Source: Zerene cesonia (taxonomy: Eukaryota > Arthropoda > Insecta > Lepidoptera > Pieridae). Taken from it: DNA of 64,000 nucleotides. The translations under genes were made by a program, and so were the position numbers. Shown here in pieces: positions 13,701 through 25,700 of this stretch (positions are counted from its first letter, which is position 1; each line of letters opens with the position of its first letter). The notes beneath the pieces are model-generated. The model ran no database searches and was not told where the DNA came from. It was given only the letters and a program-made list of their open reading frames with translations. The stretch is from positions 9,920,001 through 9,984,000 of the forward strand of contig NC_052122.1 in NCBI RefSeq assembly GCF_012273895.1. Direction: 5' to 3'.

Positions 13701-16700
13701 ATCGAATGTTTATTCCAGGTTTTAAAGTCAGCAAAGTATTAGTTTTAAAAATAATTTATTTCACCTTTTTAACAGAAAATAAGTTTTAATTAATTAAATT
13801 GTACAAAAAAAAACTATTCATAGTTTCAAAAGAGAGTAGATCATTCGCTGAAAGTCAACCATGGGTGAATTGGTCATGTCATATGTAGAATAGACTATTT
13901 TGCTTAAATCAGTTTACAAAATTTCGTGTCTTTGTTGAAGAGATCCACTATCCACCCTCACTCCGGCAATACTGGCGTACTATTACATTGTAAATGTTTA
14001 GTCAGTAAATTTCAGTTTTTCAATAAGTACGCATAACATTAGGCCCATCGAAAGCCAGAAAGTCCAAATGGACTCAATAAATGGAGATTTATAACATTGT
14101 TAGTTAGTTTTTCCTCGATTTCTTTGAGATGCCATCACTAGATTCTGACTTGATAACCACATCTGGAGTATATATACTCTCTCAAACTAAAAACATATTC
14201 TTATATACTTCTATAATCAGTAATAATTAGGAAATGTCAAATCTCTGATTTTACATTATGTAAATTAATATTTACTCATGGGGTAATTAAAATACAGCAA
14301 AAATATATATTGGTTTTGTCTGTAGTCAATATTACACCTACCTTTTAACATACCAAAGTTGTTACCACAATAAGAAGTAATGTAAGGAGACAGGTTAGTA
14401 TTAAAGCAATAACACAAAAAACGAACCTTGTGAACTCTAGTTTCCATACTAGGCCCAATTGCAACCAATGTCTGTGTCAAATACTTCTTGTCTTTGGCCT
14501 TCTTGAAGAAAGGGTGTTTCAACAGCTCCGTTGCGGATGGTCGCTTTGATGGATCCTTTTGTAGACAATCGACAATCATTTTCCGGAAGGTCTTCCCGTA
14601 TATTTTATATTGCTCTTTTTCATCGGCACCTAGAACGAGAGTAAATTTATCTTATGGCGTGGAAAAGCGTAAAAACAAATATTTTATGGCCAGCTCTTGT
14701 ATATGAGAGGAGAAACGGAACGGAAACATAGTTAAACATATAATTACGTGAATTGTTCGCACTACTACAAGCACGTGACTACTGGCCGTGCACGCAGCGA
14801 GGCTGGCTATTAGCTTAGACATTGTTATAATTTTATATTATAATTGAATGAAACAGTATATTGTTTTACAAATAATGATTGTTTGTTGTATTGTGTGTAT
14901 GAATAGTTCTTAATATAAAAAGTGAAGTCCCGTGTCCCCTAATGGGGTATGGGGCAGATGATATACATCTGTTTCACTGATCGATTTTCTTTATGGACAA
15001 GTAGGTGACCAGCCTTCTGTGTCCTGCCAGACCGAGACATTTTTTTTTTGTGCTCCCCACTGGGAATCGAACCCAGGACCCCTCGGTTCTAAGCTCACGC
15101 GTTAACCACTGTACCAAGGAGGCGGTCACAGTTCTTAATATACCTCCTCATAATTTTATCGTATTTGTCAAATTGATCCAGATACAGGTAATAAGCTGAC
15201 TGATTATACAAGGATCTATAAATTATTGAAAAGAAACGTGAAATTGTAATAAAATTTTCTTCATACTAAATGATAAAATTTTTTGGCAAAAGGTGTGTTT
15301 TGATTTGTTATTATGACAGCCGCACATAACAGATAACAAATTTGTACATTCTATGAAGCTTCATCGGTTTAACTACTCAGGCGGGGCTAGTGCTTGATAG
15401 AAAGCAACAATCACCGCCCATGAACATATGTAAAGCATGGGTCTCTGTGTTGCCTGCTTTTAAGGAAAAAGAGGTACCTAGTAACGTACACTGTGTGAGC
15501 ACATATCATGACATTGCACAAAATTACAATAAAATATATATTGCGCACTTTGTCAGTTTTAAAAAAGTGTTTTTACATTGAACTACAGTTAGCAGCTAAA
15601 TCAGTGAACATTCATAAAAAAAACGTATGCAAGGAAACATAGTCATAGTATAGTCACATAGTCATAGAATATGAATGTTTGTTGTTCTCTAACAAAGAAA
15701 TCAAATAACTAATTTGGCTTAAATTTGTCATATCATATTATGTCCTAGGATCAAACACATATATTCTAATACTGGTCTTTATTCTAATGACGAATATTGA
15801 CCAGTTTAAGGATGATTCTGCTTCTCTGTTTTTGAAGTGACGCAGTAACTTGTTTAACTTTCTCAACATAATACATGACATTAAATTTCGTTTGAGTCCA
15901 TACATTGATTAATTTATTTAGACATTTCTAACCTAGAAAACAAATAAACGATTACAATACCTGTATCTAAATTTGGTGGATCATTTTGAAGGGTAAGCAT
16001 CAACACTTTCATCGGTGGATATTTGTGGTAGGGAGCCGTGCCCGTCGCCATTTCTATTGCGGTGATTCCAAACGACCATATATCTGCTTTGAAATCGTAA
16101 CCGTGATCCTGTAATAAATACATGATTACTAGATAATCCAGCAAACGCTGTTCTGCCTTACTCTTATCATTAAGGGTTATGAAAAATAGATCTTAGCCGA
16201 TTCTCAGACCTACCCGATATACACACATAATTTAATGAGAATCAGTCCAGCCGTTTCGGAGGAGTATGGTTACCAACATTGTGACACGAGAATTTTATAT
16301 ATCGAGATGAAGAAATGTACAAGTTTAAAAGTGTGTATATTGTTAAAGTGAAATGTAGGCAGGGCCACACTCTCAACGGAATGCACCATATATAATGTCA
16401 CGAATAATAATACTTGGTGTCTTAAGTATATGGTTAATTTTTTTAACTGACGCCAATTTAATGTCTGTTGTCTTCGCTCACTAGTGCCGATTAGTGACAA
16501 CTACCACCTATGTGCTATATGTGCAACTAAGTATAATCTATGTTTATGCCATACTAAATCCGATTAGATTCGATCAGCCTTTCTTCTCGCTAATGAGTAT
16601 TAAGTTACATCTATCAATTCATCTCCATCATCACATCATACACACATTCATTCAACCACCCACCCTAAAATCTTTCTAATCCACAATAACCGGATATAAA

Positions 16701-19700
16701 AGTAGAAACAACCCACTCGAAAAGAGAGGGGCATGAGACAGGGCGTGCAGATAATAGATTGATTTTTCATCATCATCACAGCATGATACAAGACTCAAAA
16801 TTTCGACGACAGTCACATCTGTCGACCCACACTTCACCAGTGATATAGATGGATTATGGCCTCAACCCTCATATCACTTGTGTCCACACATTAGCAATAT
16901 AAGGTGATGATGATAATGATATGTGAATTAGTCCATAATTATTCTGCTTAATCCACAAGCTATAGATATTATGTTATTATATTATAGCATAATCTGAAAT
17001 CTGGTTTATATTAAAAGAATAGGATGTAATGTTTGTAATATTACCTGTTCCATAACCTCGGGGGCCATCCAACACGGGGTACCAACGAACGTGTGCCTAA
17101 CCTTCTGCCTGGAGAGGTCCCTGCCCGTAGCCAGCCAGGCGGACACACCGAAATCAGCTATTTGCACAGTTCCATCCTCACCCAGTAAGATGTTACCCGC
17201 TTTTATATCCCTGGAATAGAGTTACGTATGTTTTTAGGAAAGGAACCACTATTTTTTTTTGTTCAATAACGACAAACTGTTTGAACCTTGGTGGTGAAAA
17301 CCTTAAATTTACATTTTATCCCTCCATTATCAATTTTTTTCATATGGTTGACGAGACAGAAGGCTGGAGTCTTAAAGCATCGCATTTTTTGTTACTTTAA
17401 GCTATTTATTTAAATGTAACAGGTTAATGTACCTTCATTTCTGTTTAATATAGAGCATCATATAGCACAAGTTTGTGACTGCCAGGTTGTTTTTAGAGCT
17501 TATGTATAGTCATACAATTTTTAAGACAAGAGTTAGTGGCCCCTATAGCCACTAAGAAGTTTTTTTACTGCACACCTTCCGAATATAAATAAATAGCAGT
17601 CAGCGCCGACTTCGCCCGTGGTACATATAATATAGTAGTCGGAAATTATGTACATGTCCCACAACAAAACATTTCTTGGAATTGGTCCAGTAGTTCCAGA
17701 GATTATCGCGTTCAAACAAATAAACACACTCAGATTTATATTATTAGTATAGAAGTCAGTGGTTCATTAGTATACAAAGTTTTGTACATAAACTGACACT
17801 ATCTTTTTTTGTATGAGGATAACTTGAATGATATTTTGCCAACACAGATGCATGTGTGCCCAAATCTATAATTGACAATCTCAGTACGGTACAAAATGCA
17901 TAGATTGTGGACTGGCTGGCTTGCTTTGCTTGCCCTGATTATTAGATATAATATAGTAAGATATTAAGTATAGATCAACATCCTGAAATAATTATTCAAT
18001 AAAGTTCTCCGTCTATGCTATACTGCAATAAACAGAGATAAGTGTTGCAAACAATTTATATTTCTTAAAGATCCCAAACGATTACTGTTTGTATCTAGCA
18101 CAGCGTACAGTATTTAGATATAAAATAAAACAATCTACAATCATCTATTTTTTATGCAGACTCAATATCAGTGTTTCACATCACGATCACGATTGGCTTC
18201 ATTTCAATTTTAAAAGTGGTGTATGTGGCACCACCTTTTGAATGTTTAAAAGACAAAAGAATGTCTGGTAGGCCACAGAGGGCCAACAACAGTCTCATAA
18301 AAATTGATGACCATTTCCTCAGGCAAAACTGCCACATTCTATATTACAAGTCTTGGGGTCAAAAACCCTAAAACCTTCCTAAATATCTTGCTATTTGCAA
18401 CATTTCATTTAAAACTCTGTAATAATATGTATTTCTAGTAATAGAGACAAATTTCGCAAGGTAACTTTCGCATTTTTTCAGCAATTCTTTAAGTCATTTT
18501 AGCTTTCGCTCACGCAGTCTCTTAAGCTTTATTTACTACAAAGTAAGATTCGCAGAATCCATATAAATATGATGGTCTTATTCTATATTATGATGCCTTC
18601 ACAGATAAACCATAGAACCGATTTCATTGAAATTTTCATTAAAATAGGGAAATCTGTGGGACAATCACAGGGTATTGAATTTTAATAAACCCCTACAAAG
18701 TCGGAATAGGAGATGAAAATTTTTCCCCACAGTTTAAATGAAAGTAAACAAAAATCGGTGAAGTACAAATCTGACTCACTCCAGTACTAAAGGTTGCGTA
18801 CAAATAAAGTAAAGAGCAAGTCCAAAAAAGCTAGTCACCCGTCCAATTTAGGACCGTGCCAATCATTGGCAACAAAATTACATCAACTCCGAAAATATTA
18901 AATGTCTTCGGAAAGAAAGACAGACAGACAGCGAAGTCGTAGTTACATTATCCCATTTTACAGAACCCTAAAATGGTTAATCAGCTCCCAAATAAGATTC
19001 CGTTGACCCCAGGAGCTCCTTATTGCGTAACATAGGACGTTGAAAATTAAACTATTATAGTATATTGTGCATATAACAATTTAATAGAAAACATTTTTCA
19101 CTCGCCATGTAATATACGCCAAAGCGGAAACGAACATTGCATAGCACGTGCGTCAATCCAATATTGTGTTTAAAATCGCAAACAAAAATTGGCACCATAT
19201 TACATTGTGCATATGCATTATAAAAAAAGCAGTGGTGGCTCAGTGGTGAGAACCGCGGACTTCAAAATCGATAAGTCGGGGTTCGAGACCGGGCGAGCGT
19301 GTAGAAAATAAATTCATTTTTCAATTTATCTGCACATGTGGATAACATCACCAATGCTTAAAACGGTGAAGGAAAACATCGTGAGGAAACCGGCATGTCC
19401 AAGAATCAAAAGTTCGACGACATGTGACATCTGCCAACCCGCACATGGCCAGCGTGGTGGATTATGGCCTGAACCCTCATAGGAGGCCTGTGTCCCAGCA
19501 GTGGGAACATATATGGGCTGATGATGATTACATTATGTGTACTTGAAAATCATTTATTGGTTGATCTCCTGCTTAAAGGAATAGTTAACCGACGGGTCCC
19601 GAGTTCGATTCACAGAAAAGACTAACAAAAAAAAATTACTTTAAGCAACATTATGTGTATGAAGATTATTATAACTATTGGACATGATGCATGTTCAAAA

Positions 19701-22700
19701 CATGCTTAATGCTGGAGATTCCAGTCGTGAATGAAATAGCCCTTTGAATACATGATAGCAATGTATGATTGTACTTTAAAGTATGATTTAATATCTTAAA
19801 ACAGTGAAGGATAGTTAATAAGTATGGATTCCTATTTCTCAGTAAATGCAAAAACAGTTTAACAAATAATTAATAAACAACATCGCAGTGCATTCGTGAA
19901 AGGATATATAAAGTAAAAAATACAGTTGCGAAAATACACTGCTAATATGACATAGTACTAAAATCAAACCGAAAATTGCCTTATCCTTCGAACATTGTTC
20001 TTATAACACTGGATAATAATTAGCAGCTTTATAAACTACAACAAATTTTCAGTGATTTTGAATGAAAATATATGATATGAGTACATTTCAATACAGGAAA
20101 GTGCCTTCAATCTTAACATAAGCACAAATATGATATTCATCAGTGCAAACAAAACTTACTTATACAACATTGTAAGTATTAAGACAACATTTCTGTCAAA
20201 TGTTGAGTAACTGCAAAAACACCTGTTCTTGTTTTGGAATCGCAGACCAAAGATGATTTTAATTGCCTTACCAATGAATTAGTTGAAATATAAATCTAAC
20301 ATGATTTATAAATGAATATATTCCTATAAAATTCGCAATGAGTATAACATACATAATGTTTTCGCAATGCTATCTTGAAAATATTAATTAATAAATGAGC
20401 ACTACAGCAAACAATGAAAAAAAATTCGTTTGCTTCTTAATACATATCACACAGGAATAAATACGTTTTAATATAAACCATTAGACAATCACATAACAAA
20501 AACACATATCCCATAAGTACACAGCATAATATTATAATTGAGATGCTATTATATTAGCTTTTTTCAAACTACATTATTCCATTTCAACAATAAAACCAAA
20601 TTACCTATGAATCTGTCCGTTGCTGTGGAAATATTCCAGTCCTTTCAACACTTCCTTCAGTACAGTGGCAATTGTAGCCTCATCGAAAACGCCATGCTTG
20701 CAATTTGTAACTTTCATCTTATGTTTTATAACATCGAGCAAACTGCCACCTGGAAAGAAAAAAGTAAAGTTACATAAGTAGACTATCCTATTAGTATTGT
20801 TAACTTTCAAATTTGTAGAAATATGAGGAAGCTTGCAACTCTTTCCTCTCGTCCCATATAAAATTGGTAGTCTGGATAAGCACACTGGCCACTTTTTATG
20901 CAGATGCAATGCAAAGAAATGAAGATTAGTTAAGTACCAGCATGCCCAACATAGGTATTTTCTTTCTCTTTCCTAGTAATAATATTTTATTTATATGGAA
21001 ACATTGTCACATATTTAAAGAACTTGATAAATTATTTCAAAAACTTTATCAATATTTTGATTAACTGAGATTCTTTCATTTTTTCTAAAAAATAGATGTA
21101 CATATTTATTTCCTTGTTAAATACAGAAACAACACAATAATAATCGCTTAGGTATGTATTTCAATTCTGTAACATGTAATTGATTATGTCATTCATAATA
21201 TTAAAAATCATGAATTGAAGATAGAGATTTTATTAAATAAACAAATCGATATGTTGATAGCAATCACGTTTCTAAGCCTCTAGCTAAGCACTATTGTGAC
21301 ATAAAACGCTGACTTGATCAAATTTAATATTTATATGCATGATTATTTTATTCATAAGGAAGTGTGATAACTTATTTGTCAGCATTTAATTTTAAAACAC
21401 TGGTTGATAGTCATAAGACTACAAATATCTAGAGCATCTAGAGTTTCATTTCTAGCAAATACCCATAGTTGTGTAAGCCTGAGGACAAAGGAAGGAATAA
21501 TCTAACTCATAGATCGGTGACTAAGATATGCATAAGGCCATTATGAAAATGAAATTATATTGTGTATTGTATAATAAATACAGAAGCCTATAACCCTCAC
21601 CATTCTAATCTTGCCCTGCATTGTTATAGTTGCAAATAATAGTGTTATCATGGCCATCAGTTCACTATGCAACTTCCCGATATACACATATGATTATACT
21701 CAATGCAATTTTATGATCTTTGAGATTAATATATCTATTTTTTTTGTCACAGCATAGTATTAATGACCACACATAAGAGTTTCAAAAGGTACATACCTTC
21801 CAAAAGCCTCAAAATCAACCACAGCTCATCATTGACAACAAAACTTGTGTAATATGTGACCACATTAACATGATTGCAACTGGACATAGCCTGGAAGTAT
21901 GCGTATGTTTAATTTAATGTGTATAAATATGTCCATTTGGTTAAATGATAAGAAAAATTATATAAAATCACCTCACATTTTACCAACAAAATAAACAAAA
22001 ATTGATGCTTGATTATCACAGAATTTTAGAACATGTTACAAATAATATGAAACATCTGCATTTTTGAAGTAAAAGAATCATATATAGAGTGAGTACTTTA
22101 CAACTACAATGAATGAGGTAAATTCAATTCACACGGACAAAGAGAATGATATTTTATTTGCACATATGCCCGCCAAGGTCCCTTATAAAAAGAAATACAT
22201 TTCCATTTTGTGCACTAACATACACCATTGTAAATACAGTTTTATCACTAAAACATCAAGCTGACATACAATGAAAACTTGAATACAAATAATTTGTATG
22301 TATTTTGCTTTTCAGTTACAAGTTCACGGTCAGCTAAAGGATATTTTTAAGTAACTTTAAATAACATTAGCATTGATAAGTTATGGTGTGCAAGTTTTGA
22401 ATTCTAATAATAAACTTTGCCTGATATATATTTGTAAACGAATGAATAATAATAAAAGACAACTGCTTTGATTTCTATATACATATGGTTCAATAATAAA
22501 CAGTATCTTTTGTCCACCTATGTTAACTCTTTACATATGTTAAAAACATGATAAAATAGGAGTCAGTATGAGTAACAAAGAGTCATATATTGCACAATTT
22601 TGTACATAAACAAATACACAGTAATTCTAAATTATCAAAAATTCAGTTATCTTATCTGTATATATTTCGATTATGTATATGACTCACATAACTCAATTAT

Positions 22701-25700
22701 GTATTTATAAAATATAGTTTATACAAAAAGAATAATTCTATACCTGTATTTCTTTAAGCAGTTCATCCATGGATGTGTTCCATTTCTCTAAGTTAATTCT
22801 TTTGATTGCACACTTTTCATTACGAGGCTTACAGAGAGCTGAATATACAACAGCTGTGGCTCCAACCCCTGGAAATTGTAAGATTCTAATTAAATAATAA
22901 TAACACTTATCTGGGAGTGATGATTGAAAAACTTATATAAATGGATATCTAATGTAAACATACAACAAAAAATACTTATATGAAAGACACTTTTTAAAAC
23001 ATTTCTTCACTTAAAATAATATTTTATAATTATTGATGTATTGTTTTTGTTTGAACACAATAAGTTTTATACAAATAATACCATTTTTATAAGCAATGTA
23101 TATGGGATATTAAGTTTTTGAAATGAGAAAACTTGAGCAAAGTTAATACGTAATGTGTTGTTTACATTATCATTACTATGTAAATGAACCAAGTATTATA
23201 TGTGTCAGTGGGTCTCCTTGAATGTTTATTCAAAAATAACCTCCCAAACTAGAATAATTTAAAAAACAGGGCATGCAACAAAGTATTGATCATTTTAGAT
23301 GGTTAATAGACTGTTTATTTATAAGACTACTATGAAATAAATATAGAATCGGCAAAATACTGCATTACTAATTGACATTTAATTAATGATTTGACAGATG
23401 GTAATGACACATCGAAAAAATATTAAATTTATAGAAATAGAACATTGAATTCTTACTACTTATTACACCTATCAATGTTTAAGAATACAATAAAACGTAA
23501 TAAATTAGTTACTTACCAATAACATCCCGAATTTCATAATCATCTTGACTATTCGGCCACGGACACGGAGGACTTACACTGGTCGCCATTTTGCGTGTGA
23601 ATAAACTTCCGATGCCACCCGACCTATTGCTCAAAGAGCGTGCAAAGATATTATGGAGTGACGAAAACGATGATTTATATTGTTGGTCGCAAGTTCCAAA
23701 TGATGCCTGCAAAAAATTTAATTGTCAATTAAAATAGTAAACTTTTTAGTGTAGCTATTTACTATATATTGTAGAAAATAAGCAATAAATACGAATTAAA
23801 TGATACGTCGTACTTTATGGGTTTCTTCGTGTTTTTCACAAGAGATTGTTTTATGTTTTTTGTGAGTTTATAAACATTTAATGTTAAATGCGTAATACTT
23901 CGTTTATGAAGTAATATGGTTAAAATTATAAGAATTGTGTTTGATGCATGGTAACACTAACGGATAATTACAAAGCCCATGTTCAATTTGAAATTCAGAT
24001 ACCGAAGATACGTGTTGTGCTTTTATTACATTTTTTTTAATTCCCCACATTATTGATTCTTATATTTATTTATGGCGAACCACCCAGAACCATCAACTCC
24101 GCTGCCCACTATTATCTAAAAAATTATTATGACATGTTTATGTCCGATATTTTGTTTGAAAATTAATTGATCCTTATTGATTTTTCAATACTTATAAGAT
24201 ACCGTTTGTCTTACGGTTCATCAACATAACACAACATTTTGTACCTTGCTAATAACTCATTTGACTGTATAATAAATTGTATGAGGGTGTCGAGCACGGC
24301 TCGGCACGAATTAGGCCAGCTTGCATCGGGGAAGTACCACCCCCACATAAGACCGGCGTGAAATAGTAGCATGTTACTGTGATTCGTTCGGTGAGTGAGG
24401 CCCATCTACTTTTCCTTATCCTTCCCAAACCCTTTCCTTTCTTTCTCTCGAAAAATCTTTTCTTGATCCTTTCCAATATAAAATCGGCAATCCATTTGAT
24501 AAGGCTTAAGGTACGAAATCGACCTTACGCTACTCCATATGTTCATGGACGGTGGTAGCAGTTACCATCAGGCGACTCACCAGCTCCATTGCCGACGATG
24601 TGATGTAAAAAAAAAGTTATGCAAATAAATAGTTCATTAGTTCATTTGCAAATCCTTTTCATGTTAATGTATTTAACATACAAACATTAATTATAATCAT
24701 ACTAATATTATAAACGCGAAAATGTGTGTAAGCTATAGCCTATATGGATGGATGAATGTTAACATTTTCACCTGAACAAGGGATAATTTTTTTGGTATCG
24801 TATCAAATTTGTAAGTCTCAAAACACTTATAAATTAACGAGAGTTTTCTTTAAAATTATTAATTTAAAAAAAAAACTTTACAACTAGACAGAAAATTTTT
24901 CGTAATTTGAGGGATACGCAGAATTCTGATTAAGTTACGTCCCTGATATAATCGTTAAGGTTACGCTTATAGAAATAACAGATAGTCTAGACCAAGGTTA
25001 TGGTTGGCTTGTTATAGGGCACTATGATTACCTTGAATTTATACCCATTACAACTAGTATGCTGTAAAGTAGTATAGTATTATACTATCTGTGCTATTAC
25101 CTATATTATCATCTATGGAAGAATAGTTCAAATTAGTATCTGTAACTACTTATTTGAGCCTAGTTAGTAGATGGCTTGTCAGCTTAAATTGGTAGACTAA
25201 TGTTTCTTGTAGTTACATAATTCTATCTAATAGTCTAATACGAAACGCTTTAAGATCGGTACTAATAAATAGGGCTAGTAATAATTACTTTATCGTATAA
25301 AAAGATAGTAATTTAATTTTTGTATTATGGCTTCCTTGGGTTATAGAGAAACGTGAAAAACCTGTGTAAAATGTTTTACCTGTCTGAATATTCCGCTGGT
25401 TTCCGGCCCAATGGCATCTTGCACTTTACTGAAATAATATAATACTCCCATTAATATAACCTTATTATTTTTATAGTACCTGTATGGTGTATGTTATATG
25501 TGGTTATAAGTATTAGGGGAATAAGAAAAAAAATTCCCTGTATTCTGTGCCATATTAAAATCATTTACTAAACGTTAGGGCGCATAGCGTGATCCATACT
25601 AATTTTATTGTATTAGAAATGTAAAATGCGTTTTTTATTTGTTTGTCTTTCATTCACGTCGCAACCTTTAATGCCTTTAAGTAACTGCGATCCGGCTAGA

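Noticed and set aside
19600..19620. B-box-like GAGTTCGATTC, and a similar word near 12060
   Set aside because: Isolated B-box-like words without acceptor or anticodon stems; old SINE remnants at most.
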